From Taudactylus pleione (lineage: Eukaryota > Chordata > Amphibia > Anura > Myobatrachidae), in contig JAUIMM010000702.1 in the NCBI GenBank assembly GCA_031769625.1, positions 1,051,001 through 1,115,000 on the forward strand: a stretch of 64,000 nucleotides of DNA, given 5' to 3'. The position numbers and the translations under genes were made by a program. The notes below the pieces were generated by a model that was not told the DNA's origin, did not search any database, and saw only the letters and a program-made list of their open reading frames with translations. Numbering within the stretch: position 1 is the stretch's first letter; each line of letters starts with the position of its first letter. Of the stretch, positions 18,785 through 29,794 are shown piece after piece.

Positions 18785-20545
18785 TGCTGGAGAGTAGTGC
18801 TCTTTGTGGGTTACACCACCCTTTAAGAAATGAGCCAGCCGGCTCTTTACTTATGGGACACAGGCGCACGCTTGGCACTGCTCATTTGTTGATGCACGTG
18901 CAGCCACAGTGCACACAAGTCACAAACACAGAAAATATTTTTTTTTTTGGACTGGAGTGTACTTTGGGGGTTACAGCACCCTTTAACGGTCAAGCCAGCC
19001 GGCCCTTTACTTATGACACAGGCGCACGCTTGGCACTACTTTGTTGATGCACGTGCGGCTACTGCGCACACAATTCACAAACACAGAAAATATATATTTT
19101 TTTGGTTTGGACTGGAGTGTACTTTGGGGGTTACAGCACCCTTTAACGGTCAAGCCAGCCGGCCCTTTACTTATGACACAGGCGCACGCTTGGCACTACT
19201 TTGTTGATGCACATACGGATACTGCGCACACAATTCACAAACACAGAAAATATTTTTTTTTTTGGTTTGGACTGGAGTGTACTTTGGGGGTTACAGCACC
19301 CTTTAACGGTCAAGCCAGCCGGCCCTTTACTTATGACACAGGCGCACGCTTGGCACTACTTTGTTGATGCACGTGCGGCTACTGCGCACACAATTCACAA
19401 ACACAGAAAATATATATTTTTTTGGTTTGGACTGGAGTGTACTTTGGGGGTTACAGCACCCTTTAACGGTCAAGCCAGCCGGCCCTTTACTTATGACACA
19501 GGCGCACGCTTGGCACTACTTTGTTGATGCACGTGCGGCTACTGCGCACACAATTCACAAACACAGAAAATATATATTTTTTTGGTTTGGACTGGAGTGT
19601 ACTTTGGGGGTTACAGCACCCTTTAACGGTCAAGCCAGCCGGCCCTTTACTTATGACACAGGCGCACGCTTGGCACTACTTTGTTGATGCACGTGCGGCT
19701 ACTGCGCACACAATTCACAAACACAGAAAATATATATTTTTTTGGTTTGGACTGGAGTGTACTTTGGGGGTTACAGCACCCTTTAACGGTCAAGCCAGCC
19801 GGCCCTTTACTTATGACACTGGCGCACGCTTGGCACTACTTTGTTGATGCACGTGCGGCTACTGCGCACACAATTCACAAACACAGAAAATTATTTTTTT
19901 TTTGCTTTGGACTGGAGTGTACTTTGGGGGTTACAGCACCCTTTAACGGTCAAGCCAGCCGGCCCTTTACTTATGACACAGGCGCATGCTTGGCACTTTT
20001 TTGTTGATGCACGTGCGGCTACTGGGCACACAATTCACAAACACAGAAAATATTTTTTTTTTTGGTTTGGACTGGAGTGTACTTTGGGGGTTACAGCACC
20101 CTTTAACGGTCAAGCCAGCCGGCCCTTTACTTATGACACAGGCGCACGCTTGGCACTACTTTGTTGATGCACGTGCGGCTACTGCGCACACAATTCATAT
20201 ACACAGAAAATAATTTTTTTTTTGGTTTGGACTGGAGTGTACTTTGGGGGTTACAGCACCCTTTAACGGTCAAGCCAGCCGGCCCTTTACTTATGACACA
20301 GGCGCACGCTTGGCACTACTTTGTTGATGCACGTGCGGCTACTGCGCACACAATTCACAAACACAGAAAATAATTATTTTTTTGGTTTGGACTGGAGTGT
20401 ACTTTGGGGGTTACAGCACCCTTTAACGGTCAAGCCAGCCGGCCCTTTACTTATGACACAGGCGCACGCTTGGCACTACTTTGTTGATGCACGTGCGGCT
20501 ACTGCGCACACAATTCACAAACACATAAAAAATATTATTTTTTTA
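18785..20545. repeat. 160-bp minisatellite array (10 units plus divergent edge)
   Basis: GGACTGGAGTGTACTTTGGG recurs every 160 bp exactly from 18949 to 20389 (ten units), preceded by a divergent, slightly longer unit at 18785-18948. Units differ mainly in an AT-rich 20-base stretch (TATATATTTTTTT variants). Open frames of 108 codons recur with the array only because the unit lacks stops in some frames; they are not genes. The near-identity of the units points to recent homogenisation. Confidence 0.97.
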
Positions 20546-20903
20546 GCACTTGGGGGGAGCACCCCTGATGGACAGAGCACCCCCTGGACAACACTACAGC
20601 ACCCCTTTAGGACTGGGACACTGCACAGGACTTTGGAGTGGACACAGCCCCTATGGAGAACTGACTGCACAACACAGTCCAGCCAGCCCCTATGGACTTT
20701 GAAGTAGTGGACACAGCCCCTATTAACAACAGCAGCACAGCACAACACAGCCAGCCCCTATGGACTTTGAAGTAGTGGACAACAGCAGCACCGCGCAGCA
20801 CAGCACGGCACAACACTACACTACACAGCCCAGCCAACCCTAACTCCCACCCTCCCTCTTCACTGTCCACAGCCGAGTGAGAAAATGGCGCCGACACGGG
20901 TAC
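20546..20903 (-). other. hAT leader region
   Basis: GC-rich, rich in CAGCACAG and GGACACAGCC words, with a roughly 70-bp duplication containing AGCCCCTATGGACTTTGAAG (near 20685 and 20755). On the minus strand it follows the TATA box and precedes the 160-bp array, so it is probably the 5' untranslated region. Confidence 0.5.
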
Positions 20904-20911
20904 CTTATATA
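20904..20911 (-). promoter_or_regulatory. TATA box of hAT transposase gene
   Basis: CTATATAAGG on the minus strand, 160 bp inside the right terminal repeat and pointing into the element. Confidence 0.6.
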
Positions 20912-21071
20912 GGTTCCAAAACCCACGAGACCCGGAAGGCGGGATGATGACGTTTTGCCTCGATTTCAGATCCGAGTCAGGCGGGAAAAGTCGAGCCTGA
21001 CTCGGATCTGCCTCGGATCGGGGGGGCTCGGCGGGGTTCGGATTTCAGAAATCCGAACCCGCTCACCCCTA

Positions 21072-21667
21072 ATATATATATATATCTTTATGGCAGTAAA
21101 TTGTTCTGGATGCCTAAAAAAATTGTCTCATTAAACAGCGAGCTATAAAGAGATGACTCAGAACAAGTTCCATGTGGTACTTAGCTATGTCATAGAAACA
21201 GATACATTGCTTTTACATTCTGACACTAAAACATTGTTGGGTTTAACTTTAAATATGAAATACTTTCATAGAAGCCTGCAGAGTGCAAAGGGGAATGGCT
21301 TTGTTAATCTGTAGTACATACAAATGTTTTAATGCTTGGATTGGCTTGTAAATCAGAACTAAACTGAACTAGCACACATGTAATTGTAACAAGCAGTATA
21401 AATTGTCTGCAGGAAAAAATCCTTCTGTTTAAAGTCTTTGTTTTAAAACTGCTTGGTGTAGTTGTGCAATACAATTTAGATCACTTCTCTCACTAACGGG
21501 CCTATTTATTACACTGAGAAGACCTATTTTACAGTGAAAATGGATGTTTACCAAAGCTTCATGGCCAGTGATAGTTCTCACTGGGTCTAGCTGGTGATAA
21601 GTTGCTGCGTCCCCTTCTAAATCTGTTCGTTATCTCTGGATGGGCATAGCGGAATGGCTTTAGAGTA
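21072..21667. other. Intergenic DNA, no gene recognised
   Basis: Starts with the TA tract that flanks the hAT element. GGGCCTATTTATTACACTGAG at about 21499 resembles a MITE left end (compare 22908), but I could not place its partner. Confidence 0.4.
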
Positions 21668-21941
21668 AAGCTGGGTATACACTGACAGATATATTGGCCG
21701 ATCAATTGATCGGCCAATATATCTGGTGTCCGTCGGCCAGTGTGTACCAGTGATATGTCTGTGAACCACTTCGTTCACAGATGTATCGATTCAGCTGTGC
21801 TGCACAGCCGACGGACTGATATCTGCGGGACCCACTGCCTAGAAGATGATGGTCATCAGTGTATATGAACGACCATCATCTACAGATATATCTGCAGATC
21901 ACTCGATCTGCAGATATATCTGCTAGGTGTGTACCCGACTT
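21668..21941. mobile_element. Fold-back MITE, TA target
   Basis: Ends AAGCTGGGTATACACTG and GTGTACCCGACTT are inverted and flanked by TA. Inside is a perfect 38-bp palindrome (21687-21724, AGATATATTGGCCGATCAA and its complement) and, near the right end, a second long hairpin built on CAGATATATCTGCAGATC. Non-coding. Confidence 0.75.
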
Positions 21942-22068
21942 TAGAAATACTTTATTATATAAATAACTAGCTGGGATACCCTGCATAAATGTTATTGGTC
22001 ACAAAGGCTATGACCGGATGAAAAGATAAAACAAAAATGTTTTTTTCTATTGCTGCAGCCCGATTTAT

Positions 22069-22905
22069 GGGCCATATTCAATTAGAGCCTGTTTTTTTGA
22101 GAAAATTTTGCCTAAATTTTTTTTACCAAATTCAATTCCAGGACAATTTTGCCTAAGCGGAAACTCAATGCATTGAATTCTCCAAAAAAGATTATCCAAT
22201 CAATAGCTGGTGAAAAGAAGTGCAACATCTTTATTTTGGGGTGCAAACATGGGGAAACGACTCAGACCCCTTGGGACAGCCCCCCAAATGACAAATCTGC
22301 AAAAAAAAAAAACAACCTAAGAACACCCCAAAAAAGACATGTCATTTTTGGGGTAAAAAATTTAAAAGTGGGGGGACAAGCATAAAAACTAGCGAAATAG
22401 GTTTCTTGAGGGGCTGCCAGGATGGGTCAGGTGTTTTTGGGATTGCAGGTGGATTTTTCACGCTTTTTAAAAGTTCACTTTAGATATATAAAAATATACT
22501 AGCACCCATTTTCAAGTACCCCAAATTTGACTGGACTACTTATTTTCACCAAAAAATACTGCTTAATGTTATTCTTCACCACTTTTGCAAAGTCGCTAAT
22601 ACTGTAGCAAGCAATTTACACAACTTAAGTACGTAAAATAGTTTTATTAGGCTAGTAGTACACATCTATATTGATCTCCTATGTTACTGCATCTTTTTCT
22701 GGGGTACAAACTGATTTCCCCAATTCTTTCAGTACTTTTCGCTGTTCCGCATTCGCCTAATTCCGTTTTCGCCTGTTTTACAATTGAATTAGGTGAAAAG
22801 CGGGAACGCGCATGGAATGATTTCACCTCTGAAACAGGCGAATGAGGCGAAAAGTCAGACAGGCGAAAATGTTCTGACTTTTCGTATATAATTGAATACC
22901 TCTCT
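22069..22905. mobile_element. MITE with TATTCAATTA termini
   Basis: GGGCCATATTCAATTAGAG at the left pairs with ATAATTGAATACCTCTC at the right. The body has GCGAAAAGTC / CAGGCGAAAA words shared with the element at 59490-60408. Non-coding; it directly abuts the next MITE. Confidence 0.6.
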
Positions 22906-22907
22906 AT

Positions 22908-23828
22908 GGGCTCTATTTACTACAATCCGCATATTGAATGCAGATTGTAGTGTGATATTAACGACTGAATTCGCATTGCGAATTCAGGCAATATCACAGG
23001 GATTTACTACAAATCCCTTGCAGTGACAGAGCTTGCGAAAAAGCTCTGTCCCTGCGAATCCCCTTCGGAGCCTTATCACGGTATTTTTGCAAAAAATACC
23101 GTGATTAAGTGCCCGCGCATGCGCCGACCAGTCGTTGCTGCTACCCCCTGGCACTAAGCCCCACCCCCTGCGATCGCGGACCCCCTGTGACCCCTCCCTG
23201 CGACCCCCCTCTTCTTTAATTACACATACCTGCATGCTCCAGGACTCCGGTGATGTTCGCCATTCCTCCGGTCAGGTGATCTCCCATACTGCACTGGGGC
23301 CCGATCACCTGATGACCGGGCAGCAGTGCACTATGGGAGACCAGCTGACCGGAGGGGAGTCATCACTGGAGCCCTGACCACTGGTCCCTGGAGTCAGGTA
23401 AGTTAATTTTTTTTTTTACTATTTTTTTTTTGCAGTGAATCAGCTTGTGGTCTGTTTAGACCACACAGCTGATTACAGGGACCGACTCCGGGCTCTGCTC
23501 TCCCCGTTAGAGCAGGGCAGGAATCCGGTAACCGGGGGAGACCCTGGATAACGCCACCTCCAGGTGGCGTTATTATAACAGGGCTTTCCCCAATATTTTT
23601 TCACATTTTATTTTTAGTAACTCTGGTCGGATCACATTTCCCATTACAATTATGGGAAATGCGATCTGCTTTACTAAAAATAAGTGATACTTAGGGGTTG
23701 GAGAATTTTACGAATTCTACTCCAATTGCCCTGTAATAACTATAGGTGATACTAAAATAATGTGAAAAGGGTGTGAAAACACCTTTTTTCACTTTATTTA
23801 GTCAAAATAATGTTAATAAATAGAGCCC
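22908..23828. mobile_element. MITE with GGGCTCTATTTA termini
   Basis: GGGCTCTATTTACTA (left) and AATAAATAGAGCCC (right) are inverted repeats, with TAT on both sides as a possible 3-bp duplication. Internal GC-rich part with several short palindromes (for example around GGTCAGGTGATC / GATCACCTGATGACC). A fragment of the same right end lies at 45585-45690. Confidence 0.7.
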
Positions 23829-24502
23829 TATGTCTTAACTTAATCATGAAGGTAAGGGAATGTCATGATTACATTTTTTACATATGTTACTTTTGTGTGA
23901 TTCAGTTATTTCCAAGCATATAAATGTGCATTAAATCAAATGTATCTGGTACCTGGTAAAAAAAAATAATTGTCCCACTTAAAAGTATAATCTACGTCCC
24001 AACTACCAGCTATAAGCTACCTCCCAATTACCAGCTATAAGCTACCTCCCAATTACCAGCTATAAGCTACCTCCCAATTACCAGCATCTTGTAAGCACCC
24101 ATAAAAATGAAGATCTTTTGCTAGGAGAAAAAGACTTTCTGATAAGTCATACATTTTATATTGAAACTTAGTGCTAAGAATAGTATATCTTAATTAGCAG
24201 CAGCTGTGTTTTTGTAATAGTAATTATTTTGTTATTTCAAAACATATATATTGTTATACAGGAAGCTCTGGACTTTTAGTTTTCTGAGTAATATAAAGTA
24301 TCCTGTACCAATTTAAAACCCCCAAACTTCCCTTGGCATTTCTATTCTAGCCACTTGAGGATATAAAATACTCAATACTTGTCATACAGCATTGAAATGA
24401 ACATATGTAATTCATATGTTACAAATTAATATGTTTTATATCTTATCATGGAGTTAGTGTCAGCTACACTTGACAGTTTACATCTAACTAGTGCCGTTTT
24501 CA
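23829..24502. other. AT-rich intergenic DNA
   Basis: No gene recognised. Contains the 25-bp tandem repeat at 23996-24085. Confidence 0.45.
23996..24085. repeat. 25-bp tandem repeat
   Basis: CTCCCAATTACCAGCTATAA recurs at 24021, 24046 and 24071 with partial copies at each side. Confidence 0.92.
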
Positions 24503-24506
24503 TTAA

Positions 24507-24879
24507 GGGATATATTTATGAAGCTGAGATAAACCCTTTCTTTTTTGCTTTCACTAGAGAAAGGGCTTTCCTCAGCTCCTCATAATTTACCAAGGTTAAT
24601 TGCGTAGCCTTTTTAAGATGGTATTAGTTGTACCTCGCAATGGGGACCAGCGGGAGGTTTTGTTGGATTCCCACTGGGTTAAACAACTGTGCGTGGATGT
24701 AAGCCATGCATGCGCATCACCATCAGGCTGCTGGAGAATGTCAGATAACCATCACAGAGAGGAGACCTGTTTTTGCCTGTGCTCTTGGATGGTAAATTGC
24801 AGTAGTATTACATTATGTACAGCTGCGTCATGCAGTGATAAATAATGATAGTTACTACCATGTTTTGATAAATAGACCC
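24507..24879. mobile_element. MITE with TTAA target duplication
   Basis: GGGATATATTTATGA and TGATAAATAGACCC are inverted ends flanked on both sides by TTAA (24503-24506, 24880-24883). A TTAA target is typical of piggyBac and Kolobok superfamilies; GGG ends argue against classic piggyBac (CCC ends). Non-coding. Confidence 0.65.
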
Positions 24880-24883
24880 TTAA

Positions 24884-25084
24884 ATTCACATATTTCTAAA
24901 ATGTAATAAGCAGTAGCTAAACTCAGCTCTCAAGGACCCCTAATAGATCATGTTTCCAGAGAAGCTGAGGATCTTTCAAAATGTGTCACATTAATTATCT
25001 CGTAAACTAAGTGAAATAGTAAATTCCACTTTTTACATCGTAAAATACAAGTATCAAGGCTATTCATTACATAGGTAATGCAGG
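24884..25084. other. Intergenic DNA
   Basis: Nothing recognised. Confidence 0.4.
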
Positions 25085-25560
25085 CAGAAAGGGATTGAAA
25101 TCCCGACAGCAGATACCCGACATGAGAAGATCCCGACTGGGGTAGGTAAGTATACTAACCCTCCCCTGTCCCCCCCTAACCCTAACCCTCCCTTAGTGGT
25201 GCCTAACCCTAACCTCCCCCCTTAGTGCCTAACCCTAACCTCCCCCCAGGGGTGCCTAAACCTAACACCCTCTCCCCTCACCCTAAACCTTACCCTCCCG
25301 GGGGGTACCTAAACCTAGCCTCCCCTGGTGGTGCCTAACTCTAACCCTCCTTCCTAGGGGTGCCTAACCCTAATCTCCCCCCTCAAACCTAATGCTAACC
25401 CCGCTAGACTCCTTAATACTAACACACATCCCCGCGGCTAACGCCCCGGACTTACCTTCATTCGGGCTGGCATCCTCGGCGTTCTGGCATCAGGATTAAC
25501 ATAGGCATAGGTATTTCGATGCCTATATTACATCCCTTGCCGGGATTCAGCTGTCGGCAT
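25085..25560. repeat. Interspersed repeat with CCCTAACCCTAA core
   Basis: Between about 25155 and 25400 the sequence is a degenerate telomere-like array (CCTAACCCTAACC units separated by CCCCTTAGTGGTG). Flanks contain GAAATCCCGACAGC and GCCGGGATTCAGCTGTCGG in opposite orientation. Same family as 3258-3510, core in the reverse orientation. Confidence 0.6.
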
Positions 25561-26669
25561 TGAGACCATCGGCCATCTTCAGATGTGACCCGGCATTGTA
25601 AAATTCTTCCATTAGTAATTAGCGACGGTGCCAGCAGTGGTAGGGATCGTGGGGACTGCCGCTTTTCGGAGCAGCTGTCCTCATACCTGAGCAATATTGA
25701 ATTGCTCCATTATTTTATTAACTCAAAAAAGCTGTAAAACTTGAGAGATCAGGGATCCCTGAGTTTCCTTATAAAAGAACTACCAACAACAGTCACAGTA
25801 AAATATGTCAAGGTTTTCATACCTTGTATGCCTAGAATTTTTTTTTAAAGTTTTTGTAATTGCGAAATGTTTTTCATTAAATATATAGGATGAGCTCAGA
25901 CATCTGACACCTTCAAGGTGGGGAAAGGCTTTTTGCTGGGAGAAAACCCCTGTAAATAGACACTTTCCTCTGCTTTATCTCATTTAAATAATTCTGCCCT
26001 GCAAAACATAATCTCACATTTGCATGTTGGTGCGAACAATAAGTGCATTAATCCACCTGATCTATACAAAGCTAGGATTGCCATCAATCTATCTTATAAA
26101 AAGATGGTACAGAGTTGCACATTGTTAAACTGCCATAGTCTCTACCACCTGGAAATATATGTGTTATCCAACAAAAGTGAGTGCATTTAAGCAAAACTGC
26201 TGTACAGCTGTGTGAAGGCTATTGCTATCTGTTTTCAGTTTTTTCTGAAAATGATGATTAAATGCGACTGATTGCAGTGCCCTTTGATGGGTTTACTGAA
26301 ATTAAGTATGACATGCATAGGAAAATATCTCCTTGGACAATCACTTTTATCTCAGATAACTTCTGTTATGGCAAGTGGCACAATGTTTATGTATACAGTA
26401 TGTGTCGAAAGCAAGGGTGCCAGTCATTACCAACTTTGAATACATGTATTCTGAAAATAATTTGTTTATGTTTTTTAAGTGTAGCCAGAGGGGCACCACT
26501 AGATACCCTAACCAATTCCCTGAAGGAGCAAGAAAGAATTGCGGTACCGAGTTGATTGGAAGCACCCTGAGAGGTTGCGTCAGTGGCATTAATGAGGGAT
26601 ATGGACTTTGGACATCAGAAACATTAGAGCCTTTTACAGTCTGTTTTATTGCATACCCAAATGGCTGTA
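25561..26669. other. Intergenic DNA, no gene recognised
   Basis: Mostly AT-rich. Small open frames (for example 26262-26555 on +) show no domain. No splice-site-bounded exon that I can defend. Confidence 0.4.
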
Positions 26670-26811
26670 GCCTTGTTCCCACTAATGCTAGCTTGAATTC
26701 CCAAAGCCACTCAACATAAGGGCTGCCCTCCAATAGGGCAGATATCAATCCTAGGCTAGTGAGTTATCTAAACACAGCCCTGCAGTAGTCTTACCATAGT
26801 GGGAACCAGGC
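26670..26811. mobile_element. Short MITE-like inverted repeat
   Basis: GCCTTGTTCCCACTA at the left and TAGTGGGAACCAGGC at the right match at 14 of 15 positions as inverted repeats over a 142-bp segment. No coding content. Confidence 0.5.
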
Positions 26812-27033
26812 CAGACATAAAAGATAGCCTCAATGTTTTTTGTTTGAGAAAGACTGACTAGTTGTAATGGCTCTTGTTATTGTAATCTGTGATCGCATCT
26901 GTAAGGCTCAAGTGGCCTTGCTGTTTTGTAGGCCTGCTAAAGCAAAAGCATATCAGATGGCTCAGAGTCTGTGACAGTGTTCCAAGGGAACCAGTGATTA
27001 GCCCTGTTAGGGTAGATATTGTTGATATGTAAT

Positions 27034-27312
27034 GCAGGCTTGCCTACCCCCCGATTTGGCCGGGAGCCTCCTGACTCCCGACTCCCGGCCCCCTGGAAAG
27101 GCAGGCAAGCCTCCCGGCAGCCAGCAACCCTCCCGAACCTCCCCCCAGAATAAACTAGAAATCCCCGCAGCGGGGGGGCCGGTGACGCGCAATCGTGTGG
27201 TCCCGCCCCTGGCTCCAGCCCAATGTGTCGTGAATGACTGGGCACGCCCCCCTGCTGTTAGCCGACAACCAGCTCCCTCCCTGAAGGAGGGAGCTGATTG
27301 TAGGCAAGTATG
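27034..27312. mobile_element. GC-rich MITE
   Basis: Short inverted ends around CTTGCCTAC / GTAGGCAAG with ATGTAAT directly repeated at 27027-27033 and 27313-27319 (a 7-8-bp duplication, hAT-like). The body is strikingly GC-rich relative to its surroundings and contains palindromic CTCCCTCC / GGAGGGAG. Non-coding. Confidence 0.65.
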
Positions 27313-29267
27313 ATGTAATAGTTAATCACTTTGTGCAGTCTCTTGACTGTGTGTTATTGTGCATGACTCATGAGTCTGAATAAAATCACATGTCTGAGTA
27401 CATTTTATTCACCCTTTTTAAAGATATGGGGTTTCTAGACTCCAGGTGCAGGATTTGTTTATTTGCCTCTATAAAAGTATCTGCATGTGCACAAGACTAT
27501 CACTGTGTTATTGGAGCATCACAGTGCTGCACGGCTGTACAGTACTTAGCCCAAGAGAGATTGATATCCTATCGTACTGACTGCTGTTTATCTTTTATAA
27601 CGTGTTTCCTGTTATATTCGTTAAAACCTACTCTGTTTTGGAATCAATGTGTGGTCTAACCTCATTGCTCATATCCACCATGCACCTACCAACTTGTAGG
27701 CATCTACTGTACCAATAGATATGTTTAGTAAGCTCCTTGCGCAGTGAACCCCTTGGCTGTTCTTTGTTATATTACCACTAGTAAATGGTCCTGAACGCTG
27801 TACAGTACCTGATTATTACATACCGTAGATTTTCCTCTGTGTTTTAAAATTAGAGGTCATCTCATTGTCTCTCACCTCAAAAATGAATGTTTCATTTGGA
27901 TTTCAGAGTGTAATATCACATCTGTAAAGTTTAGGATCTGTTTAATGTGAGCTGCCTCAATAACTGAAATACAATTCCAGGTCACCACATTTGTCAGTTA
28001 TAATTGTTTTTCTATACTAACTACTAACAGGGTTATTGCAGTATGTGCCCATCAGATAGAGCTGTAACAGACCTGTGGCTGTTGACTGAAGCATCCCTCA
28101 TTTGCTTTGCTATTGAAATAACAGGAACAATTTGTACCCCGAATACTACAAAGTACTAATCACTGATACAACCTTAATCTGATTATTTAGCATATTAGTT
28201 AATACTGTACATAACTATTATATGGTATAACAAGTGCACTAATCATGCAAAATCCTGGAAAACAAGATGTGTGAACTAGGAGAGTCAAGTTTATAGAACT
28301 TTGATTTTACCTAATGTCTTCTAATGTTTTCACTCTACCTCTCAGAAATGCCAGACACGTTTTAAGTTTATTCTTTCCAGAAGACGCAAGTGCTTCCAAG
28401 CTATACTCGCAGTCAGCACTGCTTGTTACACAATGCAGAGGCTGGGACAGGCATGAGCTTTATATCGTCCATACTGAATATGGAGAAAAACCAAAGAACA
28501 GACAGAGAAAATTACATTCCAGGGCAAATCTAAAGCAGTGCTTAATGTTTATGGAGAGGAGGGGGGGACTCTTAACCTTCAACATACATATTATGCTGGA
28601 TACTCATGCTGCCTAAGCTCATAAGCTAATAGTTCCTAAAGAAAAAATAACGTTTTATGTTAGATAGAATTTAAATAGCCAAAAAACAGTGAGAGGCCTT
28701 GCTTTATTATAGCGGATTTACACAGTTGGCTGAAGCTGTGGCAGTCTCTGCTCTCTGTAGGCTCCCCCTATCCATCCAAGGTTTTATACATGCAGGAGAT
28801 CACACCACTTTAAAGCGAATCTGCTCTAATGAGATCTTATGCAATTTAATTAATATAAATCATAATTCCATACTATTCAGAACTCAAACAGAAAAGTTAA
28901 GGGGGCATGGTGTAGCATTTCTCACCATTTTGTCCTCACCCCGGCGTCACTAAAGTAAAATAAAACAAAAAACAGCAAAGACACAGATGTGATTATGTTC
29001 TACGTAGTAAGAACTGCATTCCCAAAGCCTGCAAAAGAAATAGACAGCATGGCGTTACCTATCTGTGTAACCACTTTCTGTACATTGCCAGATGTGAGAT
29101 ACACAACTCTCAATTTCACTGATTGTAAACATTTGCAAAACTACAAGAGTAAACACGTGTGTTCTTTGGGGTTATTAATCTCCATACAGTGTTCTGCTAC
29201 CTGAAAATATTGAATGAAAAAATAAATAAATAAACTAGACCATCTATAAAATGACCAAATGAACTGT
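27313..29267. other. Intergenic DNA, no gene or repeat recognised
   Basis: Ordinary AT-rich sequence. An open frame at 28314-28616 (+, 100 codons) has no recognisable motif and no splice context. Confidence 0.45.
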
Positions 29268-29794
29268 GGTCCTGATTCAGAGCCGGACGCTCTGAAAGAG
29301 TGCTCGCTCTGAATCTGGGCGTTATTTTTTTTTTGTGCAGCCTCCTGGCCGCTCGCATAGCTGTGGGTGACCACCCACAGCTATAGCGAGCGGCCAGGAT
29401 GATGGTCACGATGATCAAGACCATCGCGACCATCGGGCTTGTGACGAGACCCTTGTGGTAGGGTCTCATAGCCGCAAGCCTAATAGAGCCGGAAGCTCTC
29501 CCACTGACATCACTGGTGATGTCAGTGGGGCCACCCAAAAACGGTAGGCGTTCGCTTGGGGACGCCTCCGTTTGTGAAGTCCCCCCCGGCCACGCCTACC
29601 AAACGGGGCGAGCTGTCAATCACCATCGACAGCTCACCCCCTTTGGTGCGAGACCCAGAGCGACAGAGCGCCCGTCGCTTACCGGGTCTCGCGCATGCGC
29701 ACAATGGAGCCAGCTCTGTCGTGTGCATGCCCAGTGGGCAAACATCGACCCGGTTGCGAGCGCTCACCGCTGCGACCGGGTCTGAATCAGGCCC
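29268..29794. mobile_element. MITE with GGNCCTGATTCA termini
   Basis: GGTCCTGATTCA (29268) and TGAATCAGGCCC (29794) are inverted ends, with TGT on both sides. The CpG-rich body shares long segments with 58360-58846 (AGCGAGCGGCCAG, GATGTCAGTGGGGCC-type, GGGTCTCA/TGAGACCC), mostly in inverse order, so the two are members of one family in opposite orientation. Confidence 0.75.

Larger units (their letters stand above)
16771..21071 (-). mobile_element. hAT transposon with internal tandem arrays
   Basis: Ends TAGGGGTGTGC (16771) and GCTCACCCCTA (21071) are inverted repeats of the hAT type, with ATATATAT on both sides, so an 8-bp duplication cannot be told from the TA tract. On the minus strand the order is: promoter with TATA (20911), a GC-rich leader, the 160-bp array (18785-20545), a transposase N-terminal fragment (18718-18377), the 138-bp array (18385-17791) and the C-terminal dimerisation domain (17790-17560). 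The central catalytic part is missing. The 365-bp MITE at 55876-56240 starts and ends like it. Confidence 0.85.

Noticed and set aside
18784..20707. A series of nearly identical 108-codon frames on the + strand, looking like a tandem gene family
   Set aside because: They repeat exactly with the 160-bp unit, lie antisense to the hAT gene and cross unit borders; they are by-products of a stop-poor minisatellite.
23996..24085. CRISPR-like repeat array
   Set aside because: Contiguous tandem 25-bp units without spacers in a vertebrate-type sequence.
26937..27320. CpG island or first exon of a host gene
   Set aside because: The GC-rich segment is bounded by inverted ends and a direct 7-bp repeat, so it is a MITE.
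28314..28616. 100-codon frame on + as a host exon
   Set aside because: No flanking splice signals of quality and no recognisable domain.
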